A DNA stretch of 64,000 nucleotides from Steinernema hermaphroditum (GCA_030435675.1 CM059623.1:5358012-5422011), one strand, 5' to 3'; positions 34,500 through 45,664 are shown, numbered from the stretch's first letter. The notes: generated by a model from the letters alone, not told the origin. Numbers and translations: made by a program.

Positions 34500-37400
34500 C
34501 TAGCAGCCATCGGACTTAATTGTAAAGTCGTCCAGGGCTGCTTCGGACACCAAACCAGTTTTTCGACATCGGGTTTGGAACAAGTCAAGAACCTGAAACG
34601 ACAGAAACAGTTGACTATAGCGTGAGCAGCCATACATTTTCGTTGCACATATGCAATAAAATGGTGAGGGCAGTCGAAGGCTTCAGATCCTCTGCAGTTT
34701 TCTGGTCGACCAAAGGTGGAAGGCGCGCGAGCAGGTTGGTGAACGTATGATGGCCCGATACGACGAAGTCAGCAATACGAACGTTCAAGGCCTAATAAAG
34801 GACTGGCTTACAAATATTATGATATTCAGTAGTACCTTGAACTCTTTGTCGAGTTCCGGATGGTCAGAAATTTCCGTTTTCAAATCTGCTAAAAACTCCT
34901 GCACAACACCGACAGCTTCTTCAATATTCATCGATTGAACGTCACTTTCCTGAGGAAGACAGAATGAAGGTTATTTAAGTGATTTGAGTGGCGGAAATAC
35001 TCACAGTTGAGTTTGAGAGGATTGCGGCAATAGCGCGTTTCACCAGTGGAGCGTCCACGCGACTTTGTTTGTATTGAACGCTGTACATCTAAATGCACAA
35101 AGCAGATGAAAGCAGTTGGTCATTGATGACAACGTACCTCGTCGTCGTCGTTTGTCGCTTGCGATTGGATCTTCCATGCACTTTCTAAAAGGGAACATAC
35201 GATATGTGCTCAGCTTTAATTGCGATTACTTTGGGTAGCCATCCACGGAGAATCATCGACTATATGAACAGGTTCATCGACGGCGCTTTCCACGTAGCCT
35301 GTAACTTGGTCAACATTCATCTCAGCGTCATCCCTAAATCAGCAGGACGTAGAAATCAAAATACACAAGAGTATTTACTGATTATGCGCGCTGGTGATAC
35401 GTTCCAATCGATCAAGAAGTGTCTCTGGGCGATCGTTGTTTGGTTCATCACATGGCATATCGCTATCAAATGGCGCAGCAGGTGAAAACGGTGCTACGCT
35501 GCCTTCTCTAGGGGACTGCGGCCTTCCACCGAGCTCATCTTCAACACTGTTCTCGCCGTAGCGCTTAAATTGACCAACTTGAGGCTGCTCTTCCATTTCC
35601 CGCGACGGAATCTTGCTTGGAGCGCGAGTCTGCGATCTCGACCTTGGCGCCTTCAGTAGCTTTCGCGGTTTGGGAGTGAGCACTGGTAGTTTCTCATTCG
35701 CCGACGCGCTGTACGCACGGAACAGATCATTGAAGGTGTATTCTTTTGGCAAATCCGGCGTCCTCGGTTCTTCATTACAACGACAGTATTTCACCGGGAT
35801 ATATAACTCCTCAGGGATTCCGCGATCTATCAGCAAAATTTTCTCCATCTCGTCGGTTTCCTTCGTGCGGTGCTGAAAATCGAAGAAGTGGTCCATATAT
35901 CAAACGATGCTATTTAACCTTAATAATTCCCTCGAAGCACATATCACTTCTGAAGAAATATTTTTGCCTTGGAGGAATGTCGAACTTCTCTTCATCATCT
36001 TCGGAATACTCATCTTCTTTGTTTTGAACGGCAGTTCTCCGCTTGCCTTTAGTGCCTTTAGTAGTTGCTGGAGTCTTTGTGGGATCATCTAAAAAGAAAT
36101 CAGTTTATCAAATGAACATAACTATGTTGAACCTTGGGCTGTCTTCCAATGGGAATTGTCAAACATCGGTCGCGCAGGAGTGTTAACTATGTCATCAGTA
36201 TCGCCGGAAAACTGAAGATCTCCTAAGAACGATTCATTGATCGCCACATCGCTAAATATGAGCAGAATAAAATATAACATATTAAAAGAGTCTTACAGAT
36301 TCGATCTTATGCTGGATCTGGAAGTTGTTCGCCTTCGTGTCTTAGCTGTGGTATCAACATTGCGCTCCAATTGATCCAGAATGGTTCCACGAGAATGGTC
36401 AGAGGGGTCAAGCGGCGGTACCGAAACAACACTACTTTCCCTGAACCGCTTTGGCGGCGATGCGTGATCGCCGAATTCGGATTCATCGACAACGCTGGCT
36501 CCATCCTCTCCGTAGCGCTTGAAATGCCGAGCCTGTGCGCGCTCTTCAATGTCGAATTTCGGAAGCTTGATCACAGAAACGTCCAAAGTTTCGACCCAGT
36601 TGTTATTGGGGTGAAGGGATGGTTGAGCAGCGCCAAATGCACGTTCTATCAGACCGAAGGATTTCCCTAACGTTGTTGGGGTGGCCGAACGACCAGATTC
36701 TTCAAATGTTTCTACGCGAATGGGCAGCTCAGAGATATACGGAATATGAGTGACTCGAAGTGGCTTCATTGATAAGTGTTCGGGTACTTTCAAAGAGTTT
36801 TGTCCCTGTCGCTCCGCCTTGAAGTCTTGATTAAAGTACAGTGGTTGTTCAACATTGCCACGAACAAGCACCAAAGACGATTTTCCGATCTTTGTTGACT
36901 TTCTATTCCGCAATTGGCTAGCGCTGGCTAAAATAAAACTTGAAATGTAAATACACTAAATGACCTACCTTCATCTTTATCTACAGCTTGTGCAATTTGA
37001 CAGTGCCACATTGAGTCAAAATCGTAGAAATCGTCCGTGAAATTGAAGTTGATTCCGCTTGACTTAACCTCCGACAGCATACAGCCATCGGGCGCGCAAT
37101 TTAGATTGTCGCCAAAGAGTATTTCCAGGAGCGCATTCTTCTGATTGTCACGCACTAGAGAACCGACTTCAGCTAGAAGTTGATCGCTAATCGATTTCTG
37201 CGTAGCAGCGTCTTTGAGTCTATTCATTAAGCCTGACGATATGCCAAGATTAGTGGCATCTTCTTCAGTCAACGACATGAGCATATCCCAGTTGGTACCA
37301 TTACGGGTCTTGTCAAGCTCCTCTTCGGCGAAAAGTTGTCGAACAAGCTTCCCTGCTTCGCAGCGAACTTTGTATGTCTTCGACCGCTGGCATGAAGACG

Positions 37401-38838
37401 TAGGAAGGATTCTCATTACTTTCCGTGGTCGGTTTACTTTTCCCTTCCTGCCATTTCTTCTAGCTTTTGTCTCCACTTCTTCAATGAACATATCAGGATC
37501 GATGAGTTCATCGATGATTTCTACGCAGTTTTCATCAGATCCGTTCATAGTGAAATCAGCCTTTTGCTGTGTGGTGAGCTGTGTCTGCACCCCTAGGTCA
37601 ACGACGAATTTTTGACTCTTGCGCCTTTTCACTGCTTCCTGGATTCCCTTCTTTGAAGCTTCTCTTATGAGCACCTTGAAATTTTCCTTATCGGGGTTCA
37701 AACACTTCTGCATGATTCCTGATATGTTTACACTCAATAATCATGAGGAAAGTAATGCAATTACCTAGAAAATCCTCATGAGCACGGACCTCATCCAAAG
37801 AAGGAAGATCCAAAGGTTTCAGTTGTGGGCGTGTGAAACCTCTGGGGTGCAAGCGCATGATGAGTCCGTTTTCGCTCATAGCTGTATTGGCCAGCATAAG
37901 TGCACCAGCAGTTATGCCAGTTCGCCGAATCGTTTTCGAATATAGCGGATTGTACGGCTCATTGTCATCCAAGTCAACATCGAACTCTTCCTCGGGAAGC
38001 AGAAACTTTCGAGCCTGAAACGTACAACGTTCAAGTGAGGACGAAAAAGCCAGGAGCTAACATTATCATGCCTAATCTGGTTTCGGAATTTGACGCACTC
38101 GAAATGGTCATAAAGTTTCACATCCCGCTGTTGCAAAGTCGTTTCTTCATCGGAGCTGTCGCTGAGAGGGACGTCATTGTTTGGGCTCTTAGCTATTTTA
38201 CGGCATTTCTTGCGGATCTTCTCGTGTCGCTCCTTGACAGCTTCTCTGTTATCGTCCGAGTTCGGAGCACCCGGAAATAAGTCGGCCTTTCTGGAATACG
38301 ACTCTTCGTTTGGGAGCTCTACTTTCCCTTTTCTCTTCAGGAAGTCCATCTGAGGCAGTTCTTGGGATTCCTCATCCTCTCTGCTGATGCGTTGGAATGC
38401 ATCGGACTCCTTGATTTCGTACTCCCGGTAATCTGTTTGCATCACGGAGTCTTTCGCCTTGCTGCCTTCATCTGCAACGTTTTCTTTTTCGGCCTTCTTT
38501 CGTGGTTGTTCTGCAAAATAAGAACACTTAAACAAGATCACAATTTCAGGCTGCTAACTGTTTATGTCACGCAACGCATTTTGGGCTTCAATGTAGGTCT
38601 GGTCCACTTTGTATGCGAAGATCTTCGCACTCGCATCCAAGAGTTTGCCCATGTTTGTCAAGGACTGCGTGTGCGCCACTTGCGGCAGCTTTGCGATCAA
38701 GTCCGTTGAGAACTGTTTGCTTACATGCTGAAAACAATCACCAGATATTATTATGATAAAGGCAATAATTACCTTTTTGGTGGCCCGTGCCAGGAGCTCC
38801 GCTACCTCCTTGTCATCGACTGGAGTCGCGCTGCTCAT
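34500..38838 (-). CDS. kle-2: Kleisin, condensin-II H2-like (KLE-2)
   Basis: Fifteen exons close in frame to about 1231 aa: 38838-38773, 38727-38559, 38510-38062, 38014-37765, 37718-36969, 36927-36297, 36251-36133, 36088-35919, 35872-35379, 35333-35230, 35184-35138, 35088-35005, 34949-34836, 34791-34636, 34592-34500. The first 75 residues (LARATKKHVSKQFSTDLIAKL, then YKVDQTYIEAQNALRDI) resemble the N-terminal SMC-binding helix of NCAPH2, and the last exons have helical, winged-helix-like character. The middle is charged and disordered. Length is well above the usual H2 subunit (about 600-820 aa). Exons 6 and 8-9 appear to be diverged copies of one block (both contain FKRYGE[DN] and, further on, a leucine-rich TILDQLERN / TLLDRLERI). 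Codons are more AT-rich than in the neighbours. A different kleisin cannot be fully excluded. Confidence 0.65.
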
Positions 38839-39256
38839 GGATGAGACTTCCTGCAAGAAAAAATAACGTAATTTTATGCAAAAAAACGAACCCAACATAA
38901 ACAACCGAAAGCGATCAATTAAACTCGTGGTTCTCAACGACACAAGCTAATGTGCAACAAAAAGTAGCTCTAGAATAGCTTCTGTACAGAGCACCACAAT
39001 ATATCGTGTAAACGATGATAATGGGAGGATCGGGGAAATTTGATAAATACACGGCCACGCGGATTCTGAAACCCACAAGCGGAATTGCGGATTGTATAGT
39101 GCTATAGTTGCAGAAATCAGCCCCTGTGCCAGAAAGAGGCTCGACGACTCGAAACGACGCGTAATGACGCGACGGCAAAGTCGGAAATGATCCATTGACA
39201 GACACCGCGGAATCAGACGCGCAAGCAGCTGTCTCGTCTGGTGTCACCAACCGAAG

Positions 39257-39306
39257 CTTCAGATGAGGTCTAGTGGCCAACTTTGGTCACTAGACCTCAT
39301 CTGAAG
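39257..39306. other. Perfect 19-bp stem hairpin
   Basis: CTTCAGATGAGGTCTAGTG (39257-39275) is perfectly repeated in inverted orientation at 39288-39306. The 12-nt loop GCCAACTTTGGT can extend the stem through GCCAA/TTGGT. It lies in a gap without genes, upstream of the kleisin start. Confidence 0.85.
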
Positions 39307-39309
39307 TCT

Positions 39310-39648
39310 CTCATGTATTTTCTACAACGTTGTTATATATTGCTTCTTTCACCGTCGTAATGTCAAATTTCACGTTGAAATAAGATCTACGGTATCCACC
39401 GGATGGTCAAGACGTCACAAATGAAATACACGAAGTTTATTTACAAAGTAATCACTGCAAAATAATATTCTCACATGTAAGATAGCGAAGATTACACTTT
39501 GTTAATAAGAGGTTATGAAATGTGATACTGCTATGCATGATGGAACCTGAAATTCAAGCGACTGCTTCAGTACTTCGAATATACGGGACATACCGCGTAT
39601 ATATCTTACTTTCATCGTGTACGCTCATCTCCTCTGATTTGAAGTCAT
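39310..39648. other. Gap without gene
   Basis: I see nothing coding. The DNA is AT-rich, with the 3' side of the acidic-repeat gene at the right edge. Confidence 0.4.
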
Positions 39649-40101
39649 TTAGCTCTTTCCGTATGCGCGCCTGAAGATACCGTATAAAGATCGACTCACT
39701 CGTGAACTAACCCGCTCAAGCAGCGAAAGCTTGGTCCAAGGTTTCTTAGATCTCCGGTCGTAATTTTCCGCCTCAGTTACTTCTACATATTCGTTAAACT
39801 TTATTATTTTGTGCCGCTTTGGTAGACTTTCCTCTTCAGTCGGCGTTTCTTCAATAGGCGTTTCTTCAATCGGCGGTTCTTCAAACGGCGTTTCTTCAAT
39901 CGGCGGTTCTTCAATCGGTGTTTCTTCACTCCGCGTTTCTTCAATCGGCGGTTCTTCAAGCGATGTTTCTTCACTCGGCGCTTCTTCGATGATTAGCTCC
40001 TCTCTTTGCTTCTCGAAGCTTTTAACCTTTAGAGGGAAGAAACAGCAAAAGATCTTCCGGAGAGACGAGTCGCGGCGTTTCGTGCTACTTGCAGCCACCA
40101 T
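39649..40101 (-). CDS. Acidic Glu/Thr/Pro-repeat protein
   Basis: This single coding exon of 150 aa follows a splice acceptor (CTTTCCAG on the minus strand, about 30 bp upstream of the ATG at 40101). It has a basic N-terminus with two Cys (KIFCCFFPLK), then about 60 residues of tandem repeats of the type EETPIEEPP, then a mixed-charge C-terminal half (KRHKIIKFNEYVEV; SRVSRSLYGIFRRAYGKS). The repeat is a DNA minisatellite of roughly 15-30 bp (TCTTCAATCGGCGG-type, about 39830-40000). I recognise no family. The flanks outside the repeat are non-repetitive and open, which favours a real protein. Confidence 0.5.
   Translation of the reverse strand: MVAASSTKRRDSSLRKIFCCFFPLKVKSFEKQREELIIEEAPSEETSLEEPPIEETRSEETPIEEPPIEETPFEEPPIEETPIEETPTEEESLPKRHKIIKFNEYVEVTEAENYDRRSKKPWTKLSLLERVSSRVSRSLYGIFRRAYGKS
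39830..40000. repeat. Coding minisatellite (EETPIEEPP)
   Basis: Units of the form TTCTTCAATCGGCGGT or TTCTTCAATAGGCGTT are repeated about ten times with point variants. All keep the minus-strand frame open and encode alternating ETPIE and EPPIE blocks. Confidence 0.8.
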
Positions 40102-40463
40102 ACTTCTCGAAGGAGCCTCTTCCGCACCTGGAAAGAACAGAAAAGTGAATCAAGATATGAAACATGAACAGAGAAAGCACAGTGGTAGAAGAAGAAACGG
40201 GCACTACTGTGGAAATGTTGCAAAGTCGAAGCGAGCGAGGAAGGATCGAACGAGGGGAAAGGGAATCGAGTTTCGACCACCCACATCGGAGCTATCTCCG
40301 TGGGGGAATTGCTTGATTTTCATCGTTTAGGCTACGGTGTTTTAGCAGCGCAGTTTTTCATTTCTGTTGACTTCATTGACTTTCGAGCCTATTTTCTCAT
40401 TTATTCCGTAAAGTACACGTTTTCAGAGCTAACCAAACTGGAAATTAACCATTAACGCGCATA

Positions 40464-41432
40464 ATGCCTCTGAATCAGCCTTACCGTACTAATAGTCCGA
40501 ACTGGACGAACGAGGAAATGTTTCAAGAGGTGGACCTCATGAATCGAGCTTGCCAGTATCAGTTGTATGACTATATCAAGAATTTCGAACCAAATTTTGA
40601 CTATAATGGTGACTTTCTTGTTGGCCTGTATCTCCTATTCACCCAGTACTTTGCAGAAGCTGCCAAATGGGCCGTTGACTATGATGGTGAGCGTATTGCG
40701 GGCCCTGTGCAGCTCGTTCCATCGGGAGGACTGCGCGATCGTGCATCAGAAGACATGGAATTACGCAGGTTCCACGTAGAGGAGCACATCAAGTCATCAG
40801 TGACCGCGTCCATTGGTTCTGAGTGGCATCTGAATGCTTCCATTTCTGTTCACGATTTGGAATCGTAAGAGTAAACTTCCGATAAATTCAATAAGTTTTT
40901 CGTTTAGCGAATTTGGTGCCGAAATAGAAGAAATATCCAATGGTGACGGTGACACCATTGAAATCAACGTGAATCTCATTTTTGAAGGCAATGGAGACGA
41001 ACTTGCGAAAGGCTTGAATGAGGAACCGAAGGCTCCTAGATTCTCTACTCTTTTTGACTCTAGCGCAAATTTGCTCACTGAGTCCTCCGTTAAGAAGATG
41101 CATCCAGCTGAAAGTGTGAAAGAGGAACATGAGGAGGTGGAGAGCGAGCTGTTGATGTCCCGACCATGTGAGCAACGTCTTTGCCGTCTGTATATGGAAG
41201 GACGTTGCAAGCGTGGAGATTACTGTACCTACTACCACCCCTCTCACAACGTAAACAATCGATCATGGTCGAAGGATTTAGAAAACGAAAGGTATACTTA
41301 CGGCAACAATTCTGCGTAAGTCACTGCGTGTGCTATATTTCTGACACATCTTTTAGCGATTCCACTGGCGGATATCGTCAGCCCTACGGTGGAAAAGCTT
41401 CGTTCAACGGCGGGCACCCTGGAAACTTCTGA
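40464..41432 (+). CDS. CCCH zinc-finger protein
   Basis: Three exons (40464-40864, 40908-41315, 41357-41432) give 294 aa. Near residue 240 there is a single CCCH finger with spacing C-x7-C-x5-C-x3-H (CRLYMEGRCKRGDYCTYYH), the class that usually binds RNA. The N-terminal 135 residues are Tyr/Asn-rich with YNGDFLVGLYLLFTQYF. The middle is acidic, and the C-terminus is Gly/Asn-rich (GGYRQPYGGKASFNGGHPG). A role as a cytoplasmic RNA-binding regulator is inferred from the finger only; many nematode CCCH proteins carry two tandem fingers, and here I see one. An AT-rich 3' UTR probably follows. Codon use is AT-richer than in the 20-30 kb genes. Confidence 0.75.
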
Positions 41433-42900
41433 GAAGGGTCGTTAAGCACTGTCTTGTTAGGCTATATTATTTTGTCACTTTGTTTTATGTGTTACTAACC
41501 AGTTTTAAGGTAATACACTAATTGTTTTGGTTGCAGGTTCCTGTAGTACTCTGGATGAGTTTCGTTCCAGTTTCACATCTTGTACCACACTGTATTTAAG
41601 TATCATAGCTGAGTTAGAGTTGCAGTGTTGAATGGTGACGTAGAAATGTTGTACTGTGTAGTTAGTGCATCGTGATTGTAGGCTGTTGCTAAAACACTAA
41701 CAAGCTGCAGAGTCTCTCGTAACTGTATTTTAGGAACATGTCGAAAACACTAGTAGTAGGCGGAACAACCTATCTGATTGGCTCCAAAGGTGACACTTGC
41801 CTCCACCTTTGGACTATCCCCTTTACCGATGTCATGCTTCTCCATCCACAGTTCGCTCACTCGCTTGTTCGCGGTGACACCCTCGTCTGCTTCTTTCTTC
41901 TCCTTTTTGCCGAAGCCGAAAAACCGCAGTATAGGGTTGACTTTCTTTTCCTGTTTCTTGCAGGCAATGGCTCCCGTTCTTCTCGATATCCTCGTCGTCA
42001 TCCATTGTCTTCGTCTCGATAGCAGTCTTCTGGGGGACCGCTGCGGTGCATCCTTTTCCTCCAACAGCTCCTTCTTCTTCATCCACCCGATCGACTGCTC
42101 CCCGTCTGCCGGCCAGTTCTTTTGGATCGGTTGCAGGTCCAGTGGCTCTGACTTCGGTCTTACAGCGGTCTTCCTGCCCCTTCCAGCGGCGTTGTACGGA
42201 GGGATTTCCAGTCAGGAGCGCCAAAAAAAGAGCGCCAAAATAAAAGAGAGCCAAAAAAAGAGCGCCAAAATAAAAGAGGGCCAAAAAAAGAGCGCTAAAT
42301 TAAAAGAGAGCCAAAAAAAGAGCGCCAAATTAAAAGACAGCCAAAACCTCCACGAGCGCCAAAAAAACAGCGCCAAAAAACAGGGCCAAAAAAACAGCGC
42401 AAAAATGAAAGAGATCCAAAGAGATGGTGTTTCCGTGTAGACAACAGAGGATATCACTTGTGGACGGATTCATTCCTGGCGCGGCGTTGATGTCGAACCG
42501 GTCGTAGACGGCGCGCTTCACGGGGCATCTGGGAATCGGCGAAACTCCGGAAATGGCGCTCGAACTTCTTCCAGTTCACTCTGGAAGCCGGAAAACTCAC
42601 AGCTGCCACAGGGTTTGCTGTCTGACCAACCCGACGCTCAGAGAGCGACCGGAGGGACTGACCGCTCGCCACCGCGACACGAGTGAGAACCCTTGAGCAC
42701 GAAACACATGGAAAACGTCCCGAAATTTTGGGTAAAGCAGCATTAACCGAGGTTGTTAAGCAGAATCCGAAAGCAAACTACACGGAAACTCACGACAGTG
42801 TTTGAGAACTTTAGTTCATCAACCATTTTGATACGCTTAAACGCCATTTGAAAGATGAATAGGTGTGAAAAAAGGGTCGTTATAGTCAGATGGCGCGAAA
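41433..42900. other. Gap with minisatellite; no firm gene
   Basis: Overlapping frames exist on both strands. The minus-strand frame 41750-42082 (FFGFGKKEKKEADEG, 110 aa) and a further minus-strand stretch at 42454-42672 have some coding character, and a plus-strand frame (41778-42440) reads the minisatellite as a Lys/Ser repeat. I could not build a coherent spliced model on either strand, so none is called. Confidence 0.35.
42220..42420. repeat. 30-bp tandem repeat
   Basis: Four consecutive 30-bp units start at GCCAAAAAAAGAGCGCC, followed by degenerate copies. Being a multiple of three, the array stays open; on the plus strand it would read QKKSAKIKES per unit, with I/L and S/G variants. Confidence 0.85.
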
Positions 42901-43791
42901 ATGGTAGTGGAAATCAAGGGGCGATATGTGCGAAAAATCAACAACAATCACTATGATTGGAATCCTCCTTCGCAACGTCAAGGACAGCGTTTCGACCGCC
43001 TTATAGCCCTGACATCGCGCCATCTGAATACCACTTATTCCGGTCGATGCAATACTCCTTGGCAGGAAAAAAAATTCGTGAGGAGGCCGAAATTTGAGTC
43101 AAAAATTTTTTCAAGTCCAAACCAGCACGAATTATTTGAGAAAGGCATTCATTCTCTGCGTGAACGTAGGCGACAAGTCGTGGATGCTAATGGTGAATAT
43201 CGTTTGGATTCAGCTTATGATTATCATACTTTCATAATTAATTTTCTCTTTGACAAAAATCGACATTTCTTTTGCATCAACCTAATATGTCGCCCGAGAG
43301 ACCAGAGCACACTGAAAGAGAGGTTACCGGTTGGTGGCACAGGGCTTACCATAACAGAGAACAACCAAAACGAGCAACGAAAACGCAGCGAATCGACCGC
43401 CAGCAATCATGATCGGAGCTGGGATGGCCCGACCGCTCACAACACTCAAGGATCGAAAGAATGCTCAGACTCTGTCTGCAACGGGTTGCAGACAGAGTTT
43501 GGAACATTCCGTCTTCGGGAGGAGTCTGGACGGGGCGGGCCAGGGAGCCGTTCTGGCCAAGATATTTCCTTGCAATTGGATCGAATGTTTCTGGACGGCA
43601 AAGTTCTAGTTCGCCCCTCACTACGGTCCTTAGGCCTTCCTCCCAGTGTTCTTCCTGGATCCACAGTTCCTTTCCCACAACTTTTTCGGAGTTCCTGCAA
43701 CAGAACACCAGAAGTTCTTCCAGCAGAGCGGCGGTCTCCAGCCAAACTGTTTGCATACTGTCTTGACAAAGGGCGGTTTTTATCATTCTGA
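42901..43791 (+). CDS. Orphan protein, VVDANGEY family
   Basis: This open frame of 296 codons starts at an ATG; the first 150 codons are the credible part. That part is aromatic- and basic-rich (WNPPSQRQGQRFDRL, RRRQVVDANGEYRLD). A related broken copy lies at about 54030-54235, and the best aligned stretch differs mainly at third codon positions (VVDANGEY kept), which indicates past selection on the protein in this plus-strand frame. Beyond about 43340 the frame overlaps, antisense, an integrase-like relic, so the true C-terminus is probably shorter or spliced. I recognise no family. It could belong to a mobile element given the surroundings. Confidence 0.45.
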   Translation: MVVEIKGRYVRKINNNHYDWNPPSQRQGQRFDRLIALTSRHLNTTYSGRCNTPWQEKKFVRRPKFESKIFSSPNQHELFEKGIHSLRERRRQVVDANGEYRLDSAYDYHTFIINFLFDKNRHFFCINLICRPRDQSTLKERLPVGGTGLTITENNQNEQRKRSESTASNHDRSWDGPTAHNTQGSKECSDSVCNGLQTEFGTFRLREESGRGGPGSRSGQDISLQLDRMFLDGKVLVRPSLRSLGLPPSVLPGSTVPFPQLFRSSCNRTPEVLPAERRSPAKLFAYCLDKGRFLSF

Positions 43792-43894
43792 TCGCTCTCT
43801 CACTCTGCGCCCGCTTGTGCAGATGTATATTGTATCCCTCACGAAACTCTTCCGAAATTCGGAAAGGTCCCGCCACGAAAAATTGGCGCGCCAT
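43446..43894 (-). pseudogene. Ty3/gypsy integrase-like relic
   Basis: On the minus strand a frame contains RAQSERAIRMIKTAL, then a stretch with the spacing of the C-terminal part of retroviral-type integrases (a W-x4-LLEELLVFCCRNS segment, then GKELW and a late LRTVVRGEL). This resembles the end of Ty3/gypsy-type integrase cores, but no complete D,D-35-E core, protease, reverse transcriptase or LTR is visible. It runs into the inverted-repeat arm of the foldback element. The match is by eye and weak. Confidence 0.35.
43469..43498. repeat. 14-bp arm palindrome
   Basis: ACTCTGTCTGCAAC (43469-43482) and GTTGCAGACAGAGT (43485-43498) are perfect inverted repeats separated by GG. With a few mismatches the symmetry extends outwards to GAATG...CATTC (about 43460-43508). 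Confidence 0.85.
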
Positions 43895-44665
43895 TTCCTG
43901 CCAACGGCAGGTTTACAATGGAAATTGGTGATTATCACAGTTTTCTCGCGAGCTGCGCGATTTCGCTAGAATTTCTGAGCGTAACTTTGTTCAGCGTAAC
44001 TTTCTGCATCGAATAAACCCAAGTTTGTATCGATCTGAGCGAAATCCACAGAGAAATAAGCTTTACATTAATTTGCCTTATCAACATCCCGGGTTTTGGC
44101 CCATTTCTGGCATAGGACAGGGAACTTTTAAGTGATTTACACAGAACAGCGAACCAGCAAGCATCAAACTATCAACAATAACATCAAGCAAGTACAGTTA
44201 AGACGACTAAGAGCTCGACTCTGAGTATTCTCCACTTTTGGAATCCGATGGCCGATGATGCAAGCCAGCGAAAGAGGAACACCGTAGCTGCATGTGTTTC
44301 TCCTCTGCATATGTTCTTTTGGTTGATAGTTTGATGCTTGCTGGTTCGCTGTTCTGTGTAAATCACTTAAAAGTTCCCTGTTCTATGCCAGAAATGGGCC
44401 AAAACCCGGGATGTTGATAAGGCAAATTAATGTAAAGCTTATTTCTCTGTGGATTTCGCTCAGATCGATACAAACCCGGGTTCATTCGATGCAGAAAGTT
44501 ACGCTGATCAAAGTTACGCTCAGAAATTCTAGCGAAATCGCGCAGCTCGCGAGAAAACTGTGATAATCACCAATTTCCATTGTAAACCTGCCGAAGGCGG
44601 GAAATGGCGCGCCAATTTTTCGTGGTGGGAGCTTTTGAAGAGTTTGGTGAGCAATACTATACTTT
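43835..44665. mobile_element. Large foldback element, arms over 300 bp
   Basis: Sequence from about 43835 to 44172 is repeated in inverted orientation from about 44326 to 44665. It includes the long shared stretch around GCCACGAAAAATTGGCGCGCCA and the block CATCAAACTATCAAC/GTTGATAGTTTGATG next to a central spacer of about 150 bp. The arms differ by scattered substitutions and small indels and fade outwards, so I could not fix terminal bases or a target duplication. No transposase is present. Each arm begins an open frame with MARQFFV. Confidence 0.8.
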
Positions 44666-45664
44666 GGTCAGATTCCCATTTCTGATGAGTTCTTCACAAA
44701 GCTCGATGGATGAGTCACTGATCCGGAAAAGGATACCAAGCACTATCAATTGCTTCCACGAACACGCAGTGATCCACTCTCTGCTAATCGTATTCTGTTC
44801 CAGGGTGAGCGCATTGGAGGCATACGGGTTTCTGATGTGATCTGCAACCTCTCGACGAACCTTTGAGTTATTCATACAAAGAACTATGGAGATGCGTGAA
44901 ACATACTTATCATTCTTGGGGCCGCCGTCGCAACGTTTTGACTCCTCTTTACACGAGTAAAAAGGGAATCTTTAAACACGCTATCGCGTCACAGGCCAAT
45001 ATGGTGAGTGCAAACGTTCTCATGCATGGAACGCGCGAAGATTCCAAAGTTGCCGGAGAGGGGAATCGCGTCCTGATAGAATGGGTAGGGATTGCGCGTG
45101 GATCACTGCGTGTTCGTGGAAGCAATTGACAGTGCTTGATATCCTTTGCTGTGTGAGAGGCGGAAGAGTGCCTCGGAGAACACGGCTGGAAGGTCGTTCA
45201 TTGCCGATCTAATGTGCAACACTGGTTAGGAATGTTGTCCCATGCCATAAATAGGACTTTCTACGAAGGATCGCAATATTTTAAGGAGTATCCGAAAAGT
45301 GTCATTCACGCATGGGAACTTGTCCAGCACAAACGATGCCCAAAATCACAGCGATCGGTTAGTTCGGTCGCTCGATGTCGGAGATGGGTCCTAATGGCGG
45401 GATTATCCCCTATTGCGCCTTCCCACGCCGATTGGTCACGTAAAGTCCGCGTGGAAGAAGAACTTGACCCCGATTCATCGAATGTTTTGCGTTTTCCGCA
45501 AAAGGGAGAGTCAAACACCGGTTTATCTTCAGACAATAGATTTTTTAGCGCTTTGACGGTCGAAATGTACAGATAATTTACATTACAAGCTTTTTTGGGA
45601 GAACACATCATGGCGGCGAGGACCATGACGCAGAAGTGGCAGAAGACTTCTTCTTTTGGCGGAT
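44666..45664. other. Gap without firm gene
   Basis: Open frames (for example 44863-45129 and 45214-45576, plus) are modest and without domains. The stretch may hold remnants connected with the foldback element. The right edge includes the 3' end of a collagen gene. Confidence 0.35.
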
